Part shown: positions 1 through 7,710 of the stretch, in pieces
Position numbering within the stretch: the first letter of the stretch is position 1
Layout: each line of letters begins with the position of its first letter
NCBI GenBank assembly: GCA_025454895.1
Contig: JALONO010000010.1
Coordinates: 1 to 52,952, forward strand
Direction of reading: 5' to 3'
Origin: Bernardetiaceae bacterium
GTDB lineage: Bacteria > Bacteroidota > Bacteroidia > Cytophagales > Thermoflexibacteraceae
Length of the DNA: 52,952 nt
Notes under the pieces: model-generated
Told to the model about the DNA's origin: nothing
What the model saw: the letters and a program-made list of their open reading frames with translations, nothing else
Database searches by the model: none
Program-made: the position numbers and the translations under genes

Positions 1-274
1 TCTCGAACTCCCAAAAAAACTTGAACTGCCCAAACAGGAAGCCGAAAAACAGTAGCACCACCTGATACAAGGGCAAAATCACGAACAGCGAGGCCAACAA
101 GCGCACCCACCACGGGCTGGCGGGCGTAACCCCAATGAGCGGCAGCAGCGGCTCTTTGATAAATAAAACCGAAGTGCCCGTACAGGCAAACACGGCCAAA
201 ATCACGATCACCTGCTTAACGCTGGTTACGCCCCAGCGGGTCTGGAGCTTTTGTACCCAATTAGGAATGACCAT
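1..274 (-). CDS. Small membrane protein, DUF6787-like (3' end cut by window edge)
   Basis: Reading from an ATG at 274 towards the window edge gives 91 codons with no stop, so the C-terminus lies outside the window. The protein starts MVIPNWVQKLQTRWGV, then has a hydrophobic segment at about residues 19-35 (VKQVIVILAVFACTGTSVLF) and a second at about 56-80, with GQFKFFWEFE near the cut end. This layout (short charged N-terminus ending in a W-G pair, two membrane segments, G-Q-F-x-F-F at the end) resembles the small Bacteroidota proteins annotated DUF6787 or, misleadingly, as diacylglyceryl transferases. No catalytic residues are visible, and I assign no enzymatic role. A consensus -7 promoter box lies 76 bp upstream (350-357), with a 14-bp palindrome between it and the start codon. 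Confidence 0.6.
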   Translation of the reverse strand, partial: MVIPNWVQKLQTRWGVTSVKQVIVILAVFACTGTSVLFIKEPLLPLIGVTPASPWWVRLLASLFVILPLYQVVLLFFGFLFGQFKFFWEFE

Positions 275-314
275 TGCAACCGAAAAAATGGGAAATTGAA
301 CTGGTGAAGTGGGC

Positions 315-328
315 ACTGGCTAGCCAGT
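315..328. repeat. 14-bp perfect palindrome in the leader of the first gene
   Basis: ACTGGCTAGCCAGT is its own reverse complement. It lies between the candidate promoter at 350-357 and the ATG at 274 of the minus-strand gene, so it would be in the 5' leader of that transcript. It could be an operator or a small leader hairpin; no T-run follows it. Confidence 0.45.
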
Positions 329-349
329 CTCGGTTTGTTCGCTAGTTGG

Positions 350-357
350 CAAAGATA
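350..357 (-). promoter_or_regulatory. Candidate -7 box (TATCTTTG)
   Basis: The plus strand reads CAAAGATA, which is TATCTTTG on the minus strand, an exact match to the Bacteroidota -7 consensus TAnnTTTG. It faces the truncated membrane-protein gene, 76 bp ahead of its ATG. No clear TTG -33 box was found at the usual 17-25 bp spacing. Confidence 0.4.
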
Positions 358-393
358 GTTATTTAGAACCATTCTAAAAAATCGCGACCACGC

Positions 394-1119
394 CTACAAA
401 TCTTTGAGCACGCCGCTGATACCGCCGTCGATTTGGATGTTGGCCCCGTTGATGAAACCGGCCTTTTCGGAGGCGAGGAACACCGCCACCTCGGCCACTT
501 CGTCAGGCTGGCCAATGCGGCCCACGGGGTGGATTTGGTTGAGTTTCAGGTAGTCGTCGTGGTTGGGGAAACCCGCCCGCAGCATGGGGGTCTCGATGGC
601 CGCCGGGCTAATGGCGTTGACGCGAATGCGGCCCGCCAGGTCGATGGCCAGGGCTTTGGTAAGCCCCACCAAGGCCGACTTGCTGGTCGCGTAAGCCACA
701 AACCGCGGCTTGGTGAGCTGGTGGTGGATGCTGGCCACGTTCACTACCGAGCCTTGGGCCTGTTCCAGCCGGGGCAGTAGCCCCTGGGTGAGCAAAAACG
801 GGGCCGTGAGGTTCACATTGAGGGTGGTGTTCCACTGGTCCACTGTCAGGTCGTCGGTGGGGTTGAGCAACTGCTCGGCCGCGTTGTTAACCAGGCACAC
901 GAGCGGGCGGTCGCCCACCAGTTCGCCCAGTTGGGCCAGCACCTGCGCGCGGAAGGGGGCCTCGAGGCAAAAACGGTTCAGGTCGGAGGCCAGGTGAACG
1001 TCGGCGTTGTTGAGGGGCTGGCGGTCCATCCCGATCACGTAATGCCCCTCCCGGCGGAACAACCGGCAAATCTCGGAACCGATACGCCCCGAGGAGCCGG
1101 TAACAATGACACACTTCAT
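394..1119 (-). CDS. SDR-family NAD(P)-dependent oxidoreductase
   Basis: Classical short-chain dehydrogenase/reductase of 241 residues, the usual family length. The Rossmann cofactor motif T-G-S-S-G-R-I-G is at residues 7-14, the structural NNAA motif at 78-81, the catalytic serine at S130 (VNVAS), and the Y-x-x-x-K dyad at Y143 and K147 (YATSK). The C-terminal D-G-G that closes SDR folds is at 231-233. Acidic residues after the second strand (MDRQP, D32) hint at NAD(H) preference, which is inference. The substrate cannot be read from sequence. The gene stands alone: the next minus-strand gene upstream begins 1.9 kb away, across the repeat-filled gap 1120-1634. A second, divergent SDR is at 3547-4332; the two are not adjacent copies. 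Confidence 0.9.
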   Translation of the reverse strand: MKCVIVTGSSGRIGSEICRLFRREGHYVIGMDRQPLNNADVHLASDLNRFCLEAPFRAQVLAQLGELVGDRPLVCLVNNAAEQLLNPTDDLTVDQWNTTLNVNLTAPFLLTQGLLPRLEQAQGSVVNVASIHHQLTKPRFVAYATSKSALVGLTKALAIDLAGRIRVNAISPAAIETPMLRAGFPNHDDYLKLNQIHPVGRIGQPDEVAEVAVFLASEKAGFINGANIQIDGGISGVLKDL

Positions 1120-1143
1120 GTTAAATGATTAAAGGAATATAGG

Positions 1144-1240
1144 ATTAAATGATTGTATGATTTGGCCATAATCATTTCCAACTTAAAAGATTTATAATAC
1201 TAAAATGACTGAACGAGTATTATAATTGATTATCAATAAC
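1144..1240 (+). repeat. Degenerate copies of the interspersed AT-rich repeat
   Basis: Positions 1144-1172 read ATTAAATGATTGTATGATTT and onward, and 1199-1212 read ACTAAAATGACTG. Both resemble the core AAAATGACTTAATGATTGCA that is better preserved at 11102, 32774 and 38267. At 1225-1237 the palindrome ATTGAT-T-ATCAAT follows, similar to palindromes at 11507 and 46569. These are worn copies and the boundaries are approximate. Confidence 0.45.
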
Positions 1241-1342
1241 TTATGCCATACCCAATACACTGACCTCTTACAAATTAGATTTTAGACAAAGGGAAAGTCC
1301 AAATTTTCATTCAAAACCCACCCTTTTTTGGCCCCACCCTGG

Positions 1343-1359
1343 CCTTCCCCGAGGGAAGG
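1343..1359. other. Small GC hairpin
   Basis: CCTTCCC-CGA-GGGAAGG is a perfect 7-bp stem with a 3-base loop. It sits in the gap downstream of the minus-strand SWIM gene. The flanking CCACCCTGGCCTTCCCC resembles, in inverse orientation, CCTTGGGGAGGGCCAGGGAGG at about 3456-3476, so it is probably another short dispersed repeat. No T-run suited to a terminator adjoins it. Confidence 0.4.
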
Positions 1360-1430
1360 GAACGCCATTGCTACCCGAGCACGAGTAACTTGCAATATAT
1401 CTACTATTTATATTTTATTTTTATTAAATA

Positions 1431-1514
1431 TGTCTTATGTCTTATGTCTTATGTCTTATGTCTTATGTCTTATGTCTTATGTCTTATGTCTTATGTCTTA
1501 TGTCTTATGTCTTA
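1431..1514. repeat. Perfect 12-copy tandem array of a 7-bp unit (TGTCTTA)
   Basis: The 84 bases are exactly twelve uninterrupted TGTCTTA units. Because 7 is not a multiple of 3, all three plus-strand frames are read in turn and none contains a stop, so the array translates as repeats of the heptapeptide MSYVLCL. The minus strand (TAAGACA) is full of TAA stops. It lies between the start of the 394-1119 SDR gene and the end of the SWIM gene, about 120 bp beyond the latter's stop codon. No coding gene plausibly uses it: the plus-strand ORF through it continues only as antisense to the SWIM gene. Perfect copies imply recent expansion. Confidence 0.95.
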
Positions 1515-1634
1515 ACTAGTTATTTAGCCACGCAATTACAAGCTAATTTTGGGCATAGTCTTATTCGTTGGGTAAGAACGGATCATTATAAGTCGGCTCA
1601 TCCCTGCTTGTCCGATCATCCGCGATTGCGCCAG

Positions 1635-3011
1635 TTAGGCCAGCTTGCCGTCTCCGAGGGGCTGGTAGCTGGTCCCGTGCCAATAGCCGAGCACCTGACA
1701 CTGGTCGGCCCGGTAGAGGAGGGCCAGGTTTACGGGCTGCCCACCGCTATGGGCGAGCAAGGCCCAGCGGCTGTCGGGGTCGGTTTGCAGGGGGCGCACC
1801 CGGCCCTCTTGGTCGCTGAGCCACAGGCGTTGGTTGCTCCACAGCGGGGTAAAGCCCATCGCCCCGACGGGCCATTCGTTGTACCAGGGGTTGCGGGCCA
1901 GCCCGGCGGCGTGGGTTTGTTCCAGTAAACCCCAGGTGCCCGCGCCCATCGGCAAGGTGGCCTGCTTCACCAGGGTGGACTGCTTGATGAGCGCCCGCAG
2001 CGGCAAGGCGGCCTGGTAGTACACCAACTCGGCCTCAAGGGTAGCCCCGGGCACCAAGGCCAGCGGAGTGGGGTTGCCCACAAAATAGAAATTGAGGATG
2101 AGGGCAGGCCGGGCCGTTTCGGCGTGGATCAACCAGTATTTTTCGGTGGTTAGCTTATCGTCGGTGCGGGTTTGTTTGCTCAGCACGGCCCAGCGGCCGG
2201 TTACGCCGGTTTGGGCCTTTAGTTCCTCGGCCTTTTGGTTAAAGCCCACCAAGTTGTTTACCTCGCTTTGCAGGTCGGTGGGCAGGGTGTCTAAGTTTTG
2301 GTAGGCCAAAGTGAGCAGATACAGCCGGGTGAGTTTCTCGAGGGCCACGGGCTGCCACTGGTCGGCGTAAAAATCCAGGTCGGCCAGGCTGCGCACGCCG
2401 TTGGCCAGGCCGGGGGCTTGCGCGTCCACCATGCGGGCGGCCACATTTTGCCAAAAGCCGGGCGGTTTTTCCGGCATGGTCAGCAGCCCGCCGCGCAGTA
2501 AATCCTTGAGCCACAGTTGCAGTTCGGCCACGCCGTCGGCCACGCGGGCTTGCCGCTTTTCGGCGGTTTTGGCCGCCGCCTTGGCCCGTTTGGCCGGTTC
2601 CTCGGGCGGGGCTTCTTCGGTGGCCGCCTTCACCTTTTTCTCCGCGTTGGCGGCCCGTTTGGCCAGCCATTCCTCCACCCACTGCGGCGGGGCGGCGGCG
2701 GCCAAGGCGGCAGGTTGGTTGGCCGCCAAAAACATCAGCCCCAGCGCGTGCTTGCAGGGGAACTTGCGGCTAGGACAGGTGCATTTGGATCCCAAGTTGC
2801 CCAAGTCCACCTGGGCTTGGTAAGGGTTGGCCCCGCTACCCTGGCACTCGCCCCAGAGGGCTTGGGGGGTGCTGCCCAGGGTGAGCCACTTGCCGGGCTT
2901 GGCCAGGTCTTTCCCGGCTTTGAGCGAAGCGGGGTCAGGGGCGAGGGCAGCCACTTGGTCGTCGGTGAGCATAGCGGGGCTTTTTGGGCGAAATTGGGAA
3001 AAAAGCGGCAT
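1635..3011 (-). CDS. SWIM zinc-finger protein
   Basis: Protein of 458 residues with a SWIM zinc-binding signature C-x-C-x6-C-x-H at C77, C79, C86 and H88 (CTCPSRKFPCKH). A highly charged Ala/Lys/Glu-rich stretch at about 110-155 looks like a helical linker. The C-terminal two-thirds (about 160-458) is a conserved-looking but unrecognised domain. SWIM domains bind DNA or protein partners. In many bacteria such proteins sit in clusters with MoxR ATPases and von Willebrand factor proteins; none of those is adjacent here, so this copy is an orphan. The ATG at 3011 follows a 535-bp gap. Molecular function is unknown beyond zinc binding. Confidence 0.8.
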   Translation of the reverse strand: MPLFSQFRPKSPAMLTDDQVAALAPDPASLKAGKDLAKPGKWLTLGSTPQALWGECQGSGANPYQAQVDLGNLGSKCTCPSRKFPCKHALGLMFLAANQPAALAAAAPPQWVEEWLAKRAANAEKKVKAATEEAPPEEPAKRAKAAAKTAEKRQARVADGVAELQLWLKDLLRGGLLTMPEKPPGFWQNVAARMVDAQAPGLANGVRSLADLDFYADQWQPVALEKLTRLYLLTLAYQNLDTLPTDLQSEVNNLVGFNQKAEELKAQTGVTGRWAVLSKQTRTDDKLTTEKYWLIHAETARPALILNFYFVGNPTPLALVPGATLEAELVYYQAALPLRALIKQSTLVKQATLPMGAGTWGLLEQTHAAGLARNPWYNEWPVGAMGFTPLWSNQRLWLSDQEGRVRPLQTDPDSRWALLAHSGGQPVNLALLYRADQCQVLGYWHGTSYQPLGDGKLA

Positions 3012-3546
3012 TTGGCAATGCCACGAACGGAGGAAGGGGGGCGATAAAAATCGGCGAGGCTCAATAAACTTCTTGCATATTAGAACATGTTTTGGATTTT
3101 TAAATGTTTGAATATCAGCAACTTACTTGAAATTGCTCATCTTTTACGCCCTTTAGATTTAAATGGTTGGGACTGAGCAAAGTTTTGATCCGGTTTATCG
3201 CAGCCATAGGCCGATCAAAGTAATGTAAGTAAACTTAATTATTTGAATATCAATGTTTTGAAATTCCCAAACAAAATCTTAGACGCACTCGTCTTGAAAG
3301 TTGCGTTACCTCCCCTTGGGCAGGGGTGATCCCTTCTATTTTTGGCGGCTTGAAATAGGTCATTTGCATCCAGTTTGGCACGTTCAAGTGCTTGAAATTG
3401 GCTTTGCGTCTTAGCGGCTTCGCGAGAAATATTTTTGAACGGATCACCTCTGTACCTTGGGGAGGGCCAGGGAGGGATCGGAAAAGGCGGATTAAGAACA
3501 AAAATTCGGGGCTTTCACCCGGCCAAAAACCTAATCTGCAAGAAGT
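3012..3546. other. Long intergenic stretch with short repeats, no convincing gene
   Basis: AT-rich DNA between the SWIM gene and an SDR gene. TTTGAATATCA occurs twice (about 3108 and 3242). Around 3307-3332 and 3456-3476 are CCCCTTGGGCAGGGG-like and CCTTGGGGAGGGCCAGGGAGG blocks, the latter matching inversely the hairpin near 1343. An 83-codon minus-strand frame (3250-3501) crosses these repeats; its Lys/Arg-rich composition and lack of any family resemblance make it an unlikely gene. Confidence 0.5.
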
Positions 3547-4332
3547 CTAATACTGCCCCTCGGCGTGGGTCCAGCCGCCGTCCACCGCCAGCACCTGGCC
3601 GGTGGTAAACCGCGAATGATCCGACATAAAGTACACCGCCGCGCCGTCCAGGTCGTCGGGGCGGCCGTTGCGCCCGCCGTCCAGCGGTTGTTTGGTGCGG
3701 ATGAACGACTGGATCACCTCGTCTTCCGAGGCGCGGGCCGACATGGGGGTTTCTACCAAAGCCGGGGCGATCACGTTGAGGCGAATGTTATGCGGCGCGT
3801 AATAAGCCGCCGTGGCCTTGGTAAACCCAATAATGGCCGATTTGGTGGCCGCGTAGGCGTGGGTGGTAAAATACTTGGGCGAGGGCGAATAACCCAGCAC
3901 CGACCCCATGTTGAGCACCGTGCCCCCGCCGCCCTGGGCCATAAACTGGCGCACGGCGGCTTGGTTCGACAAGAAGAGCGAGGTCAGGTTCAACTCCAGG
4001 GTTTGGTGCCAGCCGTCGAGCGTGATCTCGTGCAGGGGGCCATCGCCGAAGCGGCGGCCGCTGCCCCCGGCCACGTGGTAGAGGCCGTGAAAGCCGCCCA
4101 ACTCGCTAACGGCCAAGGCAATAGCCTGGGGAGCGGTTTCGGGGTGGCTGGCATCGCCGCTGAGGGCGCGGGCCGCCGGGCCTAGGATTTCCAGGGCCGC
4201 TTGGCAACTTTCGGGCTTGCGGCCCACCACCACCACCTGGGCCCCGTGGGCCACAAAAGCCTGCGCCGCCGATAGTCCGAGGCCCGTGGTGCCGCCCACG
4301 ACCACGATTTTTTTACCTTCCAGCCAGTTCAT
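3547..4332 (-). CDS. SDR-family oxidoreductase
   Basis: Short-chain dehydrogenase/reductase of 261 residues. The glycine-rich motif G-G-T-T-G-L-G is at 13-19, the catalytic serine at S144 (NMGSVLG), and the Y-A-A-T-K dyad at Y160 and K164. The NNAG position is replaced by VAGG (87-90). The C-terminal VDGGW (250-254) is typical of enoyl- or 3-oxoacyl-reductase-like members. The basic residue after strand two (VGRKP, R38) suggests NADP(H), by inference. It starts at the ATG at 4332 and lies 63 bp downstream of nothing on its own strand except the ATPase gene ending at 4396, so the two minus-strand genes could share a transcript. The substrate is not deducible. Confidence 0.9.
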   Translation of the reverse strand: MNWLEGKKIVVVGGTTGLGLSAAQAFVAHGAQVVVVGRKPESCQAALEILGPAARALSGDASHPETAPQAIALAVSELGGFHGLYHVAGGSGRRFGDGPLHEITLDGWHQTLELNLTSLFLSNQAAVRQFMAQGGGGTVLNMGSVLGYSPSPKYFTTHAYAATKSAIIGFTKATAAYYAPHNIRLNVIAPALVETPMSARASEDEVIQSFIRTKQPLDGGRNGRPDDLDGAAVYFMSDHSRFTTGQVLAVDGGWTHAEGQY

Positions 4333-4395
4333 AATTTTTTATTAAGAAAAATTCAATCTAAGAAAAAAGAAAATAAGGAAACCACAGTACGCCCG

Positions 4396-5205
4396 CTAAA
4401 ACCCCTCGCGCAGTTGCCGCAAGTATAAACCGGGATCGGTCAAAAAACCTTTGGTAACTTGGTAATGCTCGGTATCTTGATAGGCGATGGGTTTGATGTC
4501 GGTGTCGAGTTGGTAGAGCAGCGCGCCGGGCAGGCCCATCAAAATGGGCGAGTGGGTGGCCAGCACAAACTGGGCCTGTTTCCGCTCGATCATTTGGTGA
4601 ATGAGACCGAGCAAGGCCAACTGCCGCACGGGCGAGAGCGAAGCCTCCGGTTCGTCCAGCACGTACACGCCGGGCTGGGTAAAGCGGGCCTTGAATATCT
4701 GCAAAAAAGCCTCGCCATGCGAAAATGCCGTCAGTTCCTCGCCGTAGCGGCGGGTGATCTCGCGCCGCTGGCTTTGCAACATGCCTTTTACTTTGGCCAT
4801 TTCGGCCGGGCCAAATTGTTGGTTTTCAAAATATTGCAGTTCTTCGTCCAGGCCAGCTTTTTGCCGGGCCACCCGTTCGGTGAGCTTGGCAAAGTCTTCG
4901 GCCCGGAAAAAGAAACCTTGGCGGGTGCGCTTGAGCCAGTTGACCACCAAGTGCTGGGCCAGGGCTTGCCCACCCGCGAGCGTAGGGTCGGGGGCCTCGT
5001 GGGGGCCGCCCAGGCCGGGCAGGGCCAACCCGCAGGCCAGGGCCTCCAGCACGGTGGATTTGCCACAGCCGTTGTCGCCCACCAAAATAGTGGCCCGCTC
5101 GCCCAGCCGCAGCCCCGCCACCTGGGGCAAAAACGGCAGGTGAAAGGGGTAGCCCGCGGGCAAGTCCACCTTAAACCGAAACGAAATAGATTTGATGAAA
5201 GTCAT
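4396..5205 (-). CDS. AAA/ABC-type predicted ATPase (COG3910-like)
   Basis: Stand-alone ATPase of 269 residues. Walker A is G-D-N-G-C-G-K-S-T at 43-51; a degenerate signature FSHGEAFL is at 161-168; Walker B is YVLDEPEASLSP at 181-192, with the catalytic Glu after Asp. The H-loop ATHSP is at 216-220. The central helical region (about 105-155) is shortened compared with SMC-type proteins. This pattern matches the small predicted ATPases of COG3910, whose cellular role is not established. No toxin, nuclease or transporter partner is adjacent: the upstream neighbour is a divergent M61 peptidase and the downstream one an SDR, so a two-gene defence module is not supported. Confidence 0.8.
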   Translation of the reverse strand: MTFIKSISFRFKVDLPAGYPFHLPFLPQVAGLRLGERATILVGDNGCGKSTVLEALACGLALPGLGGPHEAPDPTLAGGQALAQHLVVNWLKRTRQGFFFRAEDFAKLTERVARQKAGLDEELQYFENQQFGPAEMAKVKGMLQSQRREITRRYGEELTAFSHGEAFLQIFKARFTQPGVYVLDEPEASLSPVRQLALLGLIHQMIERKQAQFVLATHSPILMGLPGALLYQLDTDIKPIAYQDTEHYQVTKGFLTDPGLYLRQLREGF

Positions 5206-5267
5206 GGCCTGGCCGGTAACCGCCGGGCAAATTAGCCGTTTCCACCCGCAAAATGGCCGTTTGCGCG

Positions 5268-5275
5268 TAAACTTG
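5268..5275 (+). promoter_or_regulatory. Possible -7 box (TAAACTTG, one mismatch)
   Basis: TAAACTTG matches TAnnTTTG at all but one fixed base and lies 23 bp upstream of the ATG of the M61 peptidase, in the 92-bp divergent gap. It is weak evidence alone, but the spacing is suitable. Confidence 0.3.
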
Positions 5276-5297
5276 TGCTTTCCAGATTGTTTGTTTT

Positions 5298-7103
5298 ATG
5301 CAAAAACCTTTGACCCTCTTTTTCACCCTGGCCTTGCTGGGTTTGGCTACCTTGGGCCAGGCCCAAACCTTGAGTTACACCCTGGGCATGAGTCGCCCGC
5401 ACACCCACTATTTTGAGGTGGAGACCCGGCTCACCGACCTGCCCGCCGCTCTGCTCAAACGCGGATATGTCGATTTTAAAATGCCCGTTTGGGCACCCGG
5501 CTCGTACCTGGTGCGCGAGTTTGCCAAAAACGTGGAAGGCGAAACCGCCCAAGACCTGGCCGGTAACCCACTGGCCGTGCAAAAGGTGAGCAAAAACACC
5601 TGGCGGGTACAATTGGGTAAAGCCAACGGATTGGTTTTTAAGTACTTGGTTTATGCTTTTGAGATTTCGGTGCGCACCAGCTACCTGGATGCCATGCACG
5701 GTTTTGTTAGCCCCAGCGGCATCTTTACCTTCGTGGACGGCCAGTTGGGCCTGCCCGCCACGGTCAAAATTGTGCCCGCCACCGGGTGGACCGAGATCGC
5801 GACGAGCCTGGAGATGGTAAACGGCGACAAGTGGACCCGCCAAAGCCCCCACTACGACCTGCTGGCCGACAGCCCCATCGAGATCGGTACCCACCGCACG
5901 TTCGAGTTCACGGCGGCGGGCATCCCCCACCGGTTTGCCATGCACGGCGTGGTAACCTACGATGCCGAACGGATCAAACGCGACGTGGCCAAAATCGTGG
6001 AAGAACAAGTGAAAGTGTTTGGCGAGCACCCGTGCAAAGATTATACGTTCATCGTCCATCACTACACCAACGGCTCGGGCGGGCTGGAGCACCTCAACTC
6101 GACGGTGCTGGGCGTTAACCGCCTGGCTTATGGCACTTATGGCAACTACCTGGGCTTCCTCAGCTTGGTTTCGCACGAGTATTTCCACCTCTGGAACGTA
6201 AAGCGGCTGCGGCCCGCGCCCTTAGGCCCGTTTGACTACGACAACGAAAACTACACCCGCCTGCTGTGGGTGGCCGAGGGTTTCACTGACTATTACGACG
6301 GTTTCTTCTTGCGCCGGGCGGGCCTGGTAAGCGAGGATTATTACCTCAACCAAATTGTGGACAAGATCAGCGACCACGAAAACGCCCCCGGCAGCGCGGT
6401 GCAGGCGGTTACCGAATCGAGCTTTGATGCCTGGATCAAAGCCTACCGGCCCAACGAAAACTCCCGCAACAACACCATTTCGTACTACGGCTCGGGCGGG
6501 CGGGTGGCTGCCATGCTCGACCTGGAGATCATCCACCGCAGCAAGGCCCAAAAAAGCCTGGACGATGTGATGAAACTGCTCTACGACACCTATTTTAAAA
6601 AACTGAACCGGGGCTTTACCGAAGCCGAGTTCCAAGCCGCCGTGGAAACCGTGGCCGGGCAAAAAATGGACGAGTTTTTTAAGAACCACGTGTACGGTAC
6701 GGCCAAAATCGACTACGACAAGTACCTAGCCTACGCAGGCCTGCGCCTGGAAGTAAAACCCGACCAGGCCGTAACCTTGGGGGCGGGCCTGGCCGACGAG
6801 GGCGGCAAGGTGATGGTGCGCTCGCTGCGCCGGGGCGCGGCCGCCTACGAAGCCGGGCTGAGCGTCAACGACGAAATCCTGGCCATCAACAACTTCCGGG
6901 TAACCTCGGCCGGTAACGTCAACAACACCGTGCTGGGCAAAAAGGTGGGCGAAAAAATAACCCTCACCATTTCCCGCGACGGCGTGCTGCAAAACCTGGA
7001 CATCACCCTGGCCCTGGCCGGCACCGCCGAGTACCAGCTGGTGCACGAGCAGGGTACGCCCGCCCAGCAGCGCGTGTACGAAAAGTGGGTAAACGGCAAG
7101 TAG
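5298..7103 (+). CDS. Exported M61-family metallopeptidase with PDZ domain
   Basis: Zinc aminopeptidase of 601 residues in the glycyl-aminopeptidase (M61) family. A signal peptide (MQKPLTLFFTLALLGLATLG, cleavage near AQA-Q) leads into the N-terminal beta domain. The family hallmark GGLEHLNS is at 261-268, the zinc motif H-E-Y-F-H at 293-297 followed by LWNVKRLRP, and the third ligand region WVAEGFTDYY has E327. A C-terminal PDZ domain spans about 490-570 (GGKVMVRSLRRGAAAYEAGL and onward). Members cleave N-terminal small residues from peptides; the PDZ domain suggests substrate gating. Localisation is periplasmic or outer-membrane by inference. A GC hairpin starts immediately after the TAG stop. 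Confidence 0.93.
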   Translation: MQKPLTLFFTLALLGLATLGQAQTLSYTLGMSRPHTHYFEVETRLTDLPAALLKRGYVDFKMPVWAPGSYLVREFAKNVEGETAQDLAGNPLAVQKVSKNTWRVQLGKANGLVFKYLVYAFEISVRTSYLDAMHGFVSPSGIFTFVDGQLGLPATVKIVPATGWTEIATSLEMVNGDKWTRQSPHYDLLADSPIEIGTHRTFEFTAAGIPHRFAMHGVVTYDAERIKRDVAKIVEEQVKVFGEHPCKDYTFIVHHYTNGSGGLEHLNSTVLGVNRLAYGTYGNYLGFLSLVSHEYFHLWNVKRLRPAPLGPFDYDNENYTRLLWVAEGFTDYYDGFFLRRAGLVSEDYYLNQIVDKISDHENAPGSAVQAVTESSFDAWIKAYRPNENSRNNTISYYGSGGRVAAMLDLEIIHRSKAQKSLDDVMKLLYDTYFKKLNRGFTEAEFQAAVETVAGQKMDEFFKNHVYGTAKIDYDKYLAYAGLRLEVKPDQAVTLGAGLADEGGKVMVRSLRRGAAAYEAGLSVNDEILAINNFRVTSAGNVNNTVLGKKVGEKITLTISRDGVLQNLDITLALAGTAEYQLVHEQGTPAQQRVYEKWVNGK

Positions 7104-7124
7104 GGGCGGGCCTTGTGCCCGCCC
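7104..7124 (+). terminator. GC-rich hairpin directly after the M61 gene
   Basis: GGGCGGG-CCTTGTG-CCCGCCC forms a 7-bp perfect stem whose first base directly follows the TAG stop. No U-tract follows, so termination is uncertain. The sequence GGCCTTGTGCCCGCC recurs upstream of proS at about 28433-28447, pointing to a dispersed repeat. Confidence 0.4.
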
Positions 7125-7305
7125 TGGTGGCCGTTGAACGAATATTTTCTTGAAAGCGACGAGAGTAAGCTTAAAGCCTTGTGCCCACCCTGGTGGCCGT
7201 TGAGCGCCCGTCAGCAACCGCTGCCGTGGCTTGGGGCCAACGGCAAGGCTTTGGCCACCCCCGCAACCGCTGCCGTGGCCCGGAGCCAACGGCCGGGTTT
7301 TGACC
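7110..7305. repeat. Two nested direct-repeat pairs
   Basis: A 31-bp unit beginning GCCTTGTGCCC occurs at 7110-7140 and 7176-7206, differing at two positions by my count. A second, 43-bp unit beginning GCAACCGCTGCCGTGG occurs at 7214-7256 and 7263-7305, with more divergence. A fragment of the second unit (CAACCGCTGCC then AAGGCTTTG) reappears at about 36758, upstream of an OmpA gene. The frames across this stretch show no family resemblance. Confidence 0.75.
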
Positions 7306-7389
7306 GCCCCATTGAGGCGGGCGCGAAAAACTCCCCGGCGGGAACTATCCCCGTCGTTTTTTTGGTAGTAACCGAAAAGCACCTTTCTC

Positions 7390-7596
7390 ATGAAAAAGAA
7401 AAAACCAGCCGCCCCGGCCGACGAGAAGCCCAAAGTCCACCCTGATCTGGAAGGCTTCGAGATGAGCATCAACTCGTTTGGGGAAATCGTGAGCACCCAC
7501 AGCATCGACAAACTGAACGAGTTTCTGAACCGCAAAGTGGACGATAAAAAGCTCCGCGACCGCGACGACCTGGCCCCGCCCGCCGCCGAGGCTTGA
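7390..7596 (+). CDS. Small conserved hypothetical protein
   Basis: Sixty-eight residues, rich in Lys, Asp and Pro at both ends, with a central core DLEGFEMSINSFGEIVSTHS, then a segment ending LNRKVDDKKLRDR. I recall similar core sequences in small cytosolic proteins across the Bacteroidota, but no function is known to me. There is no signal peptide or membrane segment. The ATG at 7390 follows an A-rich stretch. A strong terminator hairpin begins 51 bp after the stop, so this is probably the end of its transcription unit. The charged tails suggest a partly disordered protein. Confidence 0.7.
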   Translation: MKKKKPAAPADEKPKVHPDLEGFEMSINSFGEIVSTHSIDKLNEFLNRKVDDKKLRDRDDLAPPAAEA

Positions 7597-7646
7597 TCGG
7601 CCCGCCCGGCCAACAAAAATCGCCCGGGCGTGGTTTACCTGTTATT

Positions 7647-7694
7647 CCTAAGCCTAACGCCCCCTTCGAGCCAACTTGGGCTTAGGTTTTTTTT
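7647..7694 (+). terminator. Intrinsic terminator or attenuator just upstream of bshC
   Basis: CCTAAGCC (7647-7654) pairs perfectly with GGCTTAGG (7679-7686), with a 24-base loop, and is followed by eight T residues (7687-7694). This is the best hairpin-plus-T-tract in the window. It ends only 16 bases before the bshC ATG at 7711. It may simply terminate the small upstream gene, or it may attenuate bshC. Confidence 0.75.
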
Positions 7695-7710
7695 GTGTTG
7701 TTTTGGCCTC

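Noticed and set aside
1431-1514. CRISPR array
   Set aside because: Units are 7 bp, contiguous, with no spacers and no cas genes anywhere in the window.
1328-1928. Plus-strand open frames through the heptanucleotide array (MSYVLCL repeats)
   Set aside because: The openness results from the 7-bp unit lacking stops in any frame; outside the array the frames are antisense to the SWIM gene and show no family.
3250-3501. 83-codon minus-strand ORF
   Set aside because: It crosses short dispersed repeats, has repeat-like composition and no recognisable domain, and has no promoter box.
4396-5205. Two-gene defence module around the stand-alone ATPase
   Set aside because: Neighbours are an SDR and an M61 peptidase; there is no nuclease, toxin or other effector gene.
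5232-6188. 318-codon minus-strand ORF opposite the M61 gene
   Set aside because: It mirrors codon structure of the well-supported M61 peptidase; the translation is His/Val/Gly-rich shadow sequence.
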